A stretch of DNA of 10,424 nt. It comes from Candidatus Latescibacterota bacterium. GTDB lineage: Bacteria; Latescibacterota; UBA2968; GCA-2709665. Positions 1-6,750 of the stretch are shown one piece after another. The stretch is taken from positions 1-10,424 of the forward strand of contig JASLMQ010000194.1 in the NCBI GenBank assembly GCA_030746455.1. Reading direction: 5' to 3'. The translations under genes were made by a program, and so were the position numbers. The first letter of the stretch is position 1, and every line of letters starts with the position of its first letter. The notes beneath the pieces are model-generated. The model was given only the letters and a program-made list of their open reading frames with translations. It was not told the origin of the DNA and made no database searches.

Positions 1-154
1 GTCGCCGGAGAGCGACACGGGATACTCGGGCTGGGTGCAGTTCGAGGACGGCGAGATCTACATCGTGAACTACATCCTGGACGACGCCCCGAAGGGTCAG
101 ATTCGGGGATATTCGCTGCACACGTCAGACTTTCTGCTCGAGGACGCGCAATGA
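1..154 (+). CDS. C-terminal end of a BNR/sialidase-like protein (5' partial)
   Basis: Only the last 50 residues are visible, read from base 2 to a TGA at 152-154. The segment GYSGWVQFEDGEIYIVNY followed by a DD...IRGY strand resembles the closing repeat of sialidase/BNR-repeat six-bladed propellers. Those usually end in a Gly-Tyr-Pro/Ser-Ser-x-Val-Gln-x-x-Asp-Gly pattern, then an I-R-(A/G) strand. Family members hydrolyse terminal glycosides (often sialic acid) or simply bind carbohydrate. The catalytic Arg triad and Asp-box repeats would lie upstream of the window, so activity cannot be judged. The stop overlaps the start codon of the next gene (ATGA at 151-154), which suggests translational coupling and a shared operon with the glycyl radical enzyme. 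The family call rests on pattern recognition of a short piece. Confidence 0.6.
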   Translation, partial: SPESDTGYSGWVQFEDGEIYIVNYILDDAPKGQIRGYSLHTSDFLLEDAQ

Positions 155-2421
155 GCACCGCGGCTGTGACTGACCGTATCGACCGGCTGAGATCCGAAAT
201 CATGGGCCGCAAGGGATCCTTCCCGGAAGGCGCAAACCCGTTCACGCGGTCCGCCGCCATCTGGTACGCCTCGTTGGAGCCCGCCAGCCGGGTCCAGGCC
301 CGGGCTTCCTACATCTACCAGATCGTCCGGCTGGCCCGGATCGTCGTTGAGCCCGGGTGGACGCTTGCCGGCAACCACCTGGCGACGGCGCATCTCGGCA
401 TTCCGGTTCCCGATCCCGACAGCGCAGATGACGTTCGACTGCTGGGAGAGCTGGGCGTGTCGCCGGAGAATGTGCAGGATATTCGCGATGCCGTCTCGCG
501 GTGGCAGCAGGCGGCCCGGTTCGTTCCGGGGGAGGGGTGCTCCGACTACACCGAGGGACTCGGCCACTGGGGCCAGGGCGATACGCACACGGTGTACTGG
601 GCAAGGGGATGGACGGAGAACCACTCGATTCGGGACTATGCGAAAGTCATCCGGATCGGCTTCGGCGGGATCCACAAGCAGGTCGAGCAGGCGATCGAGC
701 AGGCTGATGTGACCGGTCCCGACTTCCCGGAGAAGGAGCGGTTCTGGCGGGCGGCGCTGACCGTGTGCGACGCGGGGATCCTCCTGGGGAGGCGCTATTC
801 AGAAGAGGCGAATCGGCTGGCGGCAGAGGCCTGTGCCCGGGTTCCGGCTGAGGGCGCGCGCACACTTGCCGAAGCCGCTCAGTCCCTGTGGCTGTCGCAC
901 ATCCTCACCTGCGGTGAGGACGGCATCAACGCCAATTCGCTCGGACGTCTGGATCAGATCCTGTTCCCGTACTACGCTGCGGACGTCGAGGCGGGACGTC
1001 TGGATCGCGACGGCGCGCGCGACCTGATGGCCGAGCTGGCGTGCCGGCTCTACCTCGAGTACGACGTTCAGGCGATCACGCTGGGAGGCGTCGATAGGGA
1101 AGGACGCGACGCCACCAACGAGCTGAGCACCCTCATCCTGGAGGCCACGCGGGACCTCGGGTTTGTGCGCGACCTGTCGGTCCGCCTGCACGGCGACAGC
1201 CCGGCGGCCTTCGTGCACCTGGCATCGGAGCTGGTCTCGGGTGGCGGGGGAATCCCTTTCGCGTTCAACGACGCGTGCTTCATCCCCGCGCTCACCCAGC
1301 ACGGCGTCAGCCTGGAGGACGCAAGGGACTACGCGCCGATCGGGTGCGTCGAGCTCACAATCCCCGGCAAGGCGAGCCCCCACGCGGTTTCCGGATGGTT
1401 CAGCGCCGCCAAGTGCCTGGAACTCGCGCTCTTCGACGGGAGGGATCCGGCCACGGATCAGCAGATCGGACCGCAAACGGGGCGACTGGAGGACTTCGCG
1501 GCGTTCGGGGATCTCTTCGACGCCTACCGACGTCAGGTCGAGTATTTCGCCCCCCGGATGGTGTATCACTGCAACCGGGGGGAATTGGCCCAGCGCGATG
1601 GCGGCCCGCTGCCCTGCTGGTCTGTCCTCACCGACGACTGCATCCAACGCGGCCGGGACATCACCGATGGTGGCTCGGTCTACAACTACCATTCCATCTG
1701 CTTCCTCGGTACAGCTAACGCTGCCGATTCCCTGATGGCCATCAAGAAGCTCCTGTTCGATGAGGGCCGGGTGTCACCGGCCGATCTTCTGACCGCGGTT
1801 CGCGCCAACTTCGAGGACCACGAAGGCCTTCGGCAGATGCTCTTTCGCCAGGCGCCCAAGTACGGCAACGACCATGCGGAGGTGGACGGCCTCGCAAGCC
1901 GGATCGCAAACCATTTCATCGACGTGATGGACGGCATGGCCTGCTCCCACGACGGCCGATACTTCGTGCACCTCTTCTCCTTCCGCTGCAACATCGAGTT
2001 CGGCAAGGACGTGGGGGCCCTGCCGGACGGCCGCCTGGCCGGGGAGCCGCTGGCTTACTCGCTGTCGGCGCATCAGGGACGGGATGAGAACGGAGTGACC
2101 GCCATGCTCAACTCCCTTTCGGTGCTTCCGCACAACAGGGCAGCCGGTGGGTCCGCGGCCATTCTCGAGGTCGATCCGGAGCTCGTGGCGGGTGAGGCCG
2201 GGGCCGTGAGGCTGGCGCAGCTGACCTCCTCGGCATTCGAGATGGGGGTCGGACAGCTGCAGTGGAACGTCACGACGGCCGAGCGCCTGATTCAGGCGCA
2301 GGAGGACCCGGAGCGCTACGGGAACATCGCAGTTCGGGTGGCCGGGTACTCGCAGATGTTCAAGCTCATACCAAAGGAGTTGCAGGATCATATCATTGCC
2401 CGCACCAAGCACCGACACTAA
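151..2421 (+). CDS. Glycyl radical enzyme, PFL-like family, substrate unknown
   Basis: This 756-aa protein has both hallmarks of the pyruvate formate-lyase/glycyl radical superfamily. The active-site loop GCVELTIPGK puts the thiyl cysteine at Cys399, with Glu401 in the position that acts as general base in GCVE-type lyases and dehydratases. The C-terminal radical loop RVAGYSQMF puts the radical glycine at Gly732, preceded by PDGRLAG (625-631), which opens the glycine-radical domain. The length matches PFL-type enzymes (about 750-850 aa). A single Cys followed by Val-Glu, not the Cys-Cys pair of true PFL, argues for a C-C/C-N/C-O/C-S lyase or dehydratase. GCVEL, not the GCVEP I associate with choline lyase and glycerol dehydratase, argues against a direct transfer of those names. 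GAGG (140-143) lies 7 nt upstream of ATG 151, and the start overlaps the previous stop. A radical-SAM activating enzyme is required but none is in the window. Confidence 0.93.
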   Translation: MSTAAVTDRIDRLRSEIMGRKGSFPEGANPFTRSAAIWYASLEPASRVQARASYIYQIVRLARIVVEPGWTLAGNHLATAHLGIPVPDPDSADDVRLLGELGVSPENVQDIRDAVSRWQQAARFVPGEGCSDYTEGLGHWGQGDTHTVYWARGWTENHSIRDYAKVIRIGFGGIHKQVEQAIEQADVTGPDFPEKERFWRAALTVCDAGILLGRRYSEEANRLAAEACARVPAEGARTLAEAAQSLWLSHILTCGEDGINANSLGRLDQILFPYYAADVEAGRLDRDGARDLMAELACRLYLEYDVQAITLGGVDREGRDATNELSTLILEATRDLGFVRDLSVRLHGDSPAAFVHLASELVSGGGGIPFAFNDACFIPALTQHGVSLEDARDYAPIGCVELTIPGKASPHAVSGWFSAAKCLELALFDGRDPATDQQIGPQTGRLEDFAAFGDLFDAYRRQVEYFAPRMVYHCNRGELAQRDGGPLPCWSVLTDDCIQRGRDITDGGSVYNYHSICFLGTANAADSLMAIKKLLFDEGRVSPADLLTAVRANFEDHEGLRQMLFRQAPKYGNDHAEVDGLASRIANHFIDVMDGMACSHDGRYFVHLFSFRCNIEFGKDVGALPDGRLAGEPLAYSLSAHQGRDENGVTAMLNSLSVLPHNRAAGGSAAILEVDPELVAGEAGAVRLAQLTSSAFEMGVGQLQWNVTTAERLIQAQEDPERYGNIAVRVAGYSQMFKLIPKELQDHIIARTKHRH

Positions 2422-2435
2422 CATCAAGATCTTAC

Positions 2436-2465
2436 CACAGATGGACACAGATTGACACCGATAGA
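2436..2465. repeat. Three tandem 10-bp units (CACAGATGGA type)
   Basis: Three contiguous 10-mers read CACAGATGGA, CACAGATTGA and CACCGATAGA, 15 bp after the glycyl radical enzyme stop. The exact 10-bp period is close to one DNA helical turn. Similar ACAGATxxACACAGAT strings are, from memory, common in intergenic DNA of many environmental bacteria; their function is unknown. The second unit runs into a perfect TTGACA (2452-2457), but no acceptable -10 follows it, so I do not call a promoter. The rest of the 178-bp gap (2466-2599) holds GGATCTACAGGATGAAGAT (2536-2554), which resembles another widespread intergenic string, and the ribosome binding site of the next gene. Confidence 0.55.
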
Positions 2466-2590
2466 AGTGCAGGATGACCTGGGGATTTAGGTCAACACGC
2501 GGCCGGAGAAGGGCGGACCTGTGGTGGAGGAAAGCGGATCTACAGGATGAAGATGCTCGGAATGGACACCGCAAAGGAAGCCACTAGACC

Positions 2591-2602
2591 GGAGGCATTG
2601 TG
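2591..2602 (+). promoter_or_regulatory. Ribosome binding site and GTG start of the glycosidase-like gene
   Basis: GGAGG at 2591-2595 is followed, after the 4-nt spacer CATT, by GTG 2600-2602. An in-frame TAG at 2585-2587 closes the frame just upstream, and the next in-frame Met is about 175 codons downstream, so GTG is the only sensible start. The spacer is slightly short. The GTG also overlaps the TGA of an 18-codon upstream reading frame (see rejected items). Confidence 0.7.
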
Positions 2603-4711
2603 AGTCGCTGGTTCGAGCGCCCTCGCATCTACTACGACTGGGCCCTGTACGGCCAAGATCTCGACCGTGAGTATGCGCGGCAGATCGTGCGGAAGGCCCT
2701 GGACATCCACGCGGACACGCTGGCGTTCTGTCCGGTCCTCGGTGGCTACGCCCTCTGGCCGAGCCAGGTCACGCCTCGGTACGACCGAGTGCTCGACCTG
2801 GATCTGATCGGAGAGCTGTGCCGCCTCAGCCAGGATGCCGGCTTGCGGTTCGTGCCCTGGTGGCTTGCGACCGCCTCGGGCGGCACGGCCTGCTGGTTGA
2901 AGCAGCACCCGGATTGGACCCTCGTGGGACCGCCTCAGGAGGACGGGTCCCAGCGGCGCCAGAACTACATCTGCTACAACACGCCGTATCGCGATATCCT
3001 CTACGGCGAGGTGCGAGAGATCCTGTCGAACTATCCTGTGGACGGGATCTACTTCGATCAGCTTCCGGGCAGCTGCTACTGTCCCCACTGCCGGGCGGAC
3101 TTCGAGCGCGAGCTCGGCGAGCCGATGCCCATCGTGAAGGACGAGTTCTTCGTGTACAACTCGCCGGCGGGCCTGCCCGAGACGCTTCGGGAATTCCGTG
3201 ACGGTCGCGTGCGCGACTTCTGCGCGGGAATCCGATCGATTGTCGATGAGGTCCGGCCCGAGGCCTGCTACGCGCAGAACTGGGTGCGCGGGGTCCAGGC
3301 TCAGCTTGCCGCCGACTACGCCGATGTGCTTCTTCCTGAGTTCTACCAGCGGACCGATCTGGTTCCGCTGGGCATGAAGATGCGCCTCACCAAGGCCTAC
3401 TTCGGCGACCGGCCCATCTGGGGCAACGTGCGCCACGGCGTGCGTCACGACGCGCGGCACTTCCCGGTGCGTCCGACGCGCATGCTGCTGATGGACTGCA
3501 TCGCGAACCACGCGGCGCCGCTGATGCTGGACCTGTGCGCGATGGATTTCGACCGGACGGGGATCGACGAGCTGGCCGCGGGGTTCGACGATATGAAGGT
3601 CGTGCAGGACGCGCTGGAGGGAACCGAGCCGGTGCGTTACGTGGCCTTGCTCCACTCGCGCTCGAGCCACCTGGCCGACTGCGATCGCTTCGAGGACGCC
3701 TTCGAGGGGATGTATCGGCTGCTGCTGGAGCACCACGTGCCCTGCGAGATCCTGGCGGAGCGAGATATCGCGCGGAGAAAGCTGGACCGCTATCATCTCG
3801 TCGTGCTGCCCGATGCCTACGCGCTGGGGGACGAGACGCTGGCTGCCGTTCGGAAGGCCGCTGACCAGGGCGTGGGGGTGCTTGCGACATACAGCACCGG
3901 GTTCGCCGATGCAGCGGGCAACTTGCACGAATCCCCCGGATTAGCCGACTTGCTGGGCGTGGAGGTCGAAGGCGTGCGCCCCCTGGAGGCAGGTCCCCTG
4001 GGCGAGCGAGATCCGTTGCACGAAGTGCCGGGTCTCGACGGTTCGCCCTTCCATTACGCGAGCGCGCGAGGAGACCATCCGCTTGCGCGCGACATCCCTG
4101 ACGATAGCCTGTTCTCCTTCCTGGGTGGCTACGTCGAGTGTCGACCGGTGGACGGGGCACAGGTCGCGGCGGGCATTCATCGGCCGGATATGGAGCGCCT
4201 GGCCGCTCCGGCCGGGAACCGCCGGGGGCTGTTCCCGACGGCCGACCCAGCGTGGCCCCTGATGGTCACCCGCGCGGAAGGGGGTCGGCGCACGGTCTAT
4301 ATCACCGCGCAGGTGGAGGCCGAGATGCGCCGGGCGCACGCCCCGGAGATCGACAGGTTGGTGATGGGGGCGGTGCGGTGGCTCGGCGGCCCGGTGCCCG
4401 TGGCCGCCATCGATTGCCCACGCTCGGTGGAGGTCCGACTGTTCGACGACTCCGATCGGCGCCGCTTGATACTGCTGCTGGTCAACCTCACCACGAACCC
4501 GCTTGTGCCGTCCTCGGCGGGCCCCGCGGTGGTGCGCTATGTCACGCCGCAGAAGGCCATTCGTCTTCGGGTGGCCACGCCCGGACCCGCGACCGGCACG
4601 CAGAGCCTTCTGGGGGGCACCCCGACGATCGAGCCGTGCGAGAACGGTGTCGTGGTCGATCTGACCGAGGTGGATCTATATGACTGCTTGACCATCGAGT
4701 ACGGTGAATGA
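2600..4711 (+). CDS. Hypothetical TIM-barrel glycoside hydrolase with beta-galactosidase trimerisation-like domain
   Basis: This 703-aa protein has no signal peptide, so it is probably cytoplasmic. Residues 1 to about 330 look like a TIM barrel of the hypothetical glycosyl hydrolase group (GHL6/GH42-like). The strand VDGIYFDQ (148-154, Asp153) is typical, and LLPEF carries Glu247 at the end of a later strand; these are my catalytic or binding candidates. A Cys cluster C159-Y-C161-P-H-C164 follows the YFDQ strand, as often seen in this group. From about residue 346 (RYVALLHSRSSH) to about 560 there is a flavodoxin-like alpha/beta domain resembling the beta-galactosidase trimerisation (GATase-like) domain, then a beta-rich C-terminus. 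It probably acts on a glycoside or oligosaccharide in the cytoplasm, but the substrate is unknown. Its context, after a sialidase-like gene and a glycyl radical enzyme and 55 bp before an aminotransferase, suggests breakdown of an amino-sugar-like or glycosylated compound. That is inference. Confidence 0.8.
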   Translation: MSRWFERPRIYYDWALYGQDLDREYARQIVRKALDIHADTLAFCPVLGGYALWPSQVTPRYDRVLDLDLIGELCRLSQDAGLRFVPWWLATASGGTACWLKQHPDWTLVGPPQEDGSQRRQNYICYNTPYRDILYGEVREILSNYPVDGIYFDQLPGSCYCPHCRADFERELGEPMPIVKDEFFVYNSPAGLPETLREFRDGRVRDFCAGIRSIVDEVRPEACYAQNWVRGVQAQLAADYADVLLPEFYQRTDLVPLGMKMRLTKAYFGDRPIWGNVRHGVRHDARHFPVRPTRMLLMDCIANHAAPLMLDLCAMDFDRTGIDELAAGFDDMKVVQDALEGTEPVRYVALLHSRSSHLADCDRFEDAFEGMYRLLLEHHVPCEILAERDIARRKLDRYHLVVLPDAYALGDETLAAVRKAADQGVGVLATYSTGFADAAGNLHESPGLADLLGVEVEGVRPLEAGPLGERDPLHEVPGLDGSPFHYASARGDHPLARDIPDDSLFSFLGGYVECRPVDGAQVAAGIHRPDMERLAAPAGNRRGLFPTADPAWPLMVTRAEGGRRTVYITAQVEAEMRRAHAPEIDRLVMGAVRWLGGPVPVAAIDCPRSVEVRLFDDSDRRRLILLLVNLTTNPLVPSSAGPAVVRYVTPQKAIRLRVATPGPATGTQSLLGGTPTIEPCENGVVVDLTEVDLYDCLTIEYGE

Positions 4712-4766
4712 ACCGGTCTGCAGATGATCCGGATACGACGCGGCTGAATGAAGGCAGGAGGTCGGC

Positions 4767-5672
4767 ATGGAAGACGATCGTGTGGTCTGGTTGGATGGTG
4801 AGCTGATCCCGTGGGTACAGGCGACCGTACCGCTGCTGTCGCACGGCTTCTCCAGGGGATCGGCCATGTTCGAGGCATTCGGCATCCACGTGGGGCCCAA
4901 TGGCCCCGCGGCGTTCCGGATGGCCGATCACCTGGCGCGCCTGGCCCGCAGCGCCGAGCTGCTGGAGATGGAGCTGGGATACAGCTCTGACGAGATCGGT
5001 GCGGCTGTCGGGGAGACGGTCCGGGCCAACGGGATGGGGCGAGGCGTGGTGAAGATTATGGCCTACTGGGGGCAGGAGACGGTGACTGAGCTGGTGCTCG
5101 ACGCCAAGTTGGACGTGGCCGTGTTTGCCATCCCTGAGAATCCGGATCTGCATCTGGACGATACGACTCCGGTATCGGCCTGCCTGTCGCGCTGGCGGAA
5201 GCTGCATCCGGAGACGGCCAGGCCAGAGGCGAAGGCGTGCGCCAACTACCTCAATGCCTACCTGACCCGGAAGGATGCGATCGACAGGGGATATGACGTA
5301 GGGATCATGCTCGGTACGGACGATCTGCTGGCCGAGGGGTCGATCGAGTCGATCTTCGTGATCAAAGACGGGATGTTGAGGACTCCGCCCCTTGGGCGAA
5401 TCCTGTCGAGCGTGTCGCGACGGTCGGTGCTCGAGATCGCGCGTGTCGAAGGGATACCGGCGGAGGAGACGGCCCTGGGCGCGGATGCCCTTCACACGGC
5501 CGACGAGATCTTCACCTCACACACCGGAGTGAAGGTGCACCCGGTGGACCGGTTCGAGGAGCGGACGCTGGATGCTCCGGGGCCCGTGACCCGGCGGCTG
5601 ATCGGGCTTGTGGAGGATATACTGGCATTCCGGGATGAGCGATTCGCGCACTGGTTCGAGGGATTGGGATAG
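4767..5672 (+). CDS. Class IV PLP aminotransferase (branched-chain/D-amino acid aminotransferase-like)
   Basis: This 301-aa protein matches fold-type IV aminotransferases (IlvE/DAAT/ADCL family) in length and motifs. Arg51 and Arg58 lie in FRMADHLARL. The PLP lysine is Lys156 in EAKACANYLNAYL (IlvE: SKxxxNYLNS). AEGSIES carries Glu190 (IlvE: SEGAGEN), followed by the IKDGMLRTPP strand and, near the end, a SHTGVKVHPV loop. It should transfer an amino group between an amino acid and a 2-oxo acid. The GSIES loop departs from IlvE's GAGEN, so the substrate may not be branched-chain. A good Shine-Dalgarno, AGGAGG (4756-4761), sits 5 nt before ATG 4767. The 55-bp gap after the glycosidase-like gene is compatible with one operon. 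It could recycle an amino compound produced by the neighbours, but the exact substrate cannot be read from the sequence. Confidence 0.88.
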   Translation: MEDDRVVWLDGELIPWVQATVPLLSHGFSRGSAMFEAFGIHVGPNGPAAFRMADHLARLARSAELLEMELGYSSDEIGAAVGETVRANGMGRGVVKIMAYWGQETVTELVLDAKLDVAVFAIPENPDLHLDDTTPVSACLSRWRKLHPETARPEAKACANYLNAYLTRKDAIDRGYDVGIMLGTDDLLAEGSIESIFVIKDGMLRTPPLGRILSSVSRRSVLEIARVEGIPAEETALGADALHTADEIFTSHTGVKVHPVDRFEERTLDAPGPVTRRLIGLVEDILAFRDERFAHWFEGLG

Positions 5673-5692
5673 GGTGGTTGGTGTGGCACCAA

Positions 5693-5721
5693 GTAGGGGC
5701 ACGGCGCCGCCGTGCCCCTAC
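5693..5721. terminator. Perfect 13-bp hairpin, possible bidirectional terminator or dispersed repeat
   Basis: GTAGGGGCACGGC (5693-5705) is fully complementary to GCCGTGCCCCTAC (5709-5721), with a 3-nt GCC loop. It lies 21 nt after the aminotransferase stop, where a terminator would be expected. No U-tract follows on either strand (only CTCCTT-type sequence), so it is not a classical intrinsic terminator. Hairpins with GTAGGGGC...GCCCCTAC arms are, from memory, common as dispersed repeats in environmental genomes. It may end transcription, protect the mRNA 3' end, or be a mobile palindrome remnant. Confidence 0.55.
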
Positions 5722-5748
5722 GGCGATCTCCTTGATCTCCTTCCTATC

Positions 5749-5945
5749 TGTCCACCCCGGCCTGGCTTCGGTTCTCCGAGACGCCAGCTCGCTGTGGCTC
5801 TGAGGTCCGTCGGATAGGGGTGGCTTCGTGGCTCGAAATCCCCTGGAGTGCTCGACCTCCCAGGCTTCGGCCTACTACCGGACCGTATCCCACCCCGGCC
5901 TAATTCCTGAAGACTACAGACCGAAACACCTGTCCACCCCGACCT
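5749..5945. repeat. Dispersed CCACCCCGGCCT-type direct repeats in a gene-free gap
   Basis: The 355-bp gap 5673-6027 has no convincing gene. Besides the hairpin at its left end it contains three related copies: TGTCCACCCCGGCCT (5749-5763), TCCCACCCCGGCCT (5888-5901) and TGTCCACCCCGACCT (5931-5945). GGCTTCG also occurs three times (5764-5770, 5822-5828, 5863-5869). A small hairpin can form at 5762-5787: CTGGC pairs with GCCAG, and inner TCGG pairs with CCGA around a TTCT loop. This looks like decayed duplicated sequence or a structured leader. No function is assigned. Confidence 0.4.
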
Positions 5946-5973
5946 TGCGTCAGGTTGGATCATATCCTATTAT
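5945..5973 (+). promoter_or_regulatory. Candidate sigma70-type promoter for the ATC-hydrolase-like gene
   Basis: TTGCGT (5945-5950) and TATTAT (5968-5973) are separated by exactly 17 nt. The -10 matches the TATAAT consensus at 5 of 6 positions; the -35 keeps the TTG core. Transcription would start near 5980, giving a leader of about 48 nt before ATG 6028. The local sequence is AT-rich compared with its surroundings. The call is by eye only, and sigma specificity in this phylum is unknown. Confidence 0.45.
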
Positions 5974-6027
5974 GGCTGGACTTCAGACGAGACCAACGTA
6001 ACGTGGATACGACGAAAGGATAGGGCC

Positions 6028-6537
6028 ATGCGAGGTAGCCTGAACGAGATTCTGCCGGAGCCGATCAGCGAGGAGGCCGAGGAGATCCTGACCGAACATA
6101 TGAAGCGGAAGATGAAAGGAGCCGCGGGCCTGGCCATACGGCTGCTCCACGCCATGGAGGAGCGCTTTGGCCCAGAGGCCCGCGAGGTGGTGAAGGAGAT
6201 GGCCGAGGGGCGCAAGCCGACTCCGCGCGAGGACGCGGGAGACCCGGAAGCGGATCTCAAGGCCTTCTGTGAGCGGCTGGACAAGGGTTGCGTGGGCTCC
6301 CACCAGTGGGAGAAGGTGATCGATGAGCCCGATCGCATCGGCTACCACTACACACGCTGCCTGTGGGCCGAGGTGTATCGCGAGCTGGGAGAGCCGGAGC
6401 TGGGGTTCGTGATCTGTGCGGGAGACGACCCAGCCGTACGGTCCTACAATCCGGAGCTGGGGTTCAGGCGGACGAAGGTGCTGATGAATGGAGATGAGGT
6501 GTGCGATCACATATTCCTGGTAGAGAAGACGGAATAG
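6028..6537 (+). CDS. L-2-amino-thiazoline-4-carboxylic acid hydrolase family protein
   Basis: This 169-aa protein has the C-terminal signature of the ATC hydrolase family (PF14196): T109-R110-C111, then AEVYRELGEPELGF with Glu115, Asp133, Asn141-Pro142, RRTK (147-150), GD (155-156) and C159-D160-H161 near the end. The founding enzymes hydrolyse L-2-amino-thiazoline-4-carboxylate in bacterial cysteine production. Most family members have unknown substrates and probably act on other heterocyclic or C-N compounds. The N-terminal 60 residues are helical and charged, and there is no signal peptide or membrane segment. AAAGGA (6015-6020) lies 7 nt before ATG. Gaps on both sides (355 and 213 bp) and the upstream promoter candidate suggest it is transcribed alone. 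The conserved Cys111 and Cys159 are candidate functional residues. The family call is firm; the substrate is unknown. Confidence 0.85.
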   Translation: MRGSLNEILPEPISEEAEEILTEHMKRKMKGAAGLAIRLLHAMEERFGPEAREVVKEMAEGRKPTPREDAGDPEADLKAFCERLDKGCVGSHQWEKVIDEPDRIGYHYTRCLWAEVYRELGEPELGFVICAGDDPAVRSYNPELGFRRTKVLMNGDEVCDHIFLVEKTE

Positions 6538-6556
6538 CTGGAGAAGGCTGAGAAGC

Positions 6557-6590
6557 ATTGAAAATTGAGGAATTGGAAATTGTAAAATGC
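6557..6590. repeat. AT-rich ATTG repeat (7-8 bp period)
   Basis: ATTG recurs at 6557, 6564, 6572 and 6579 in an A-rich island (ATTGAAA, ATTGAGG, AATTGGAA, ATTGTAAA) within otherwise GC-rich DNA. It starts 20 nt after the ATC-hydrolase-like stop. Similar TTGAAAATTGAAAATTG strings are, from memory, frequent in intergenic DNA of several environmental phyla. The island also offers TTGAAA (6558-6563) and TAAAAT (6583-6588) with a 19-nt spacer, a weak promoter possibility for the methyltransferase pair. Confidence 0.5.
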
Positions 6591-6665
6591 AGGGGCGGAG
6601 ATGTCAGGTAGGGCTGGACTGGGTGGCAGGGGCGGGCTGAGTGGATGAACCCCAGGGTCGAGTGT

Positions 6666-6697
6666 CCCACCTCCGGCGTAAGGCCGGCTACGGTGGG
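6666..6697. other. Imperfect stem-loop upstream of the MttB-like gene
   Basis: CCCACC (6666-6671) pairs with GGTGGG (6692-6697), and inside it CCGGC (6673-6677) pairs with GCCGG (6683-6687) around a GTAAG loop. A 1-nt bulge on the left faces four unpaired bases on the right. It lies 53 bp before ATG 6751, in the likely leader of the methyltransferase operon. It could be a regulatory hairpin or a repeat remnant. There is no U-tract, so a terminator is unlikely. The rest of the 213-bp gap shows nothing else I can name. Confidence 0.35.
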
Positions 6698-6750
6698 CAG
6701 GCGGGTGTCGAGACAGGGACGGGCAGGACTACGGTGGAGGAACGGGATAT

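Noticed and set aside
2452..2480. Perfect TTGACA as a -35 element
   Set aside because: No hexamer resembling TATAAT occurs 15-19 nt downstream; the TTGACA arises from the 10-bp repeat.
2547..2603. Short upstream frame (18 codons, ATG 2547) whose TGA overlaps the GTG start of the glycosidase-like gene
   Set aside because: The overlap could allow coupling, but the only nearby SD-like bases touch the ATG and the peptide has no attenuator-like codon run. Chance is the simpler explanation.
2540..3928. Long minus-strand open frame (462 codons) opposite the glycosidase-like gene
   Set aside because: Its translation is Arg/His/Val/Leu-rich with no family motif, and it lies wholly opposite a well-supported gene. 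It is a shadow frame caused by high GC codon use.
5816..5844. tRNA-like GGCTCGAAATCC string in the 355-bp gap
   Set aside because: It vaguely resembles a T-arm, but no acceptor stem, D-arm or anticodon arm can be folded around it.
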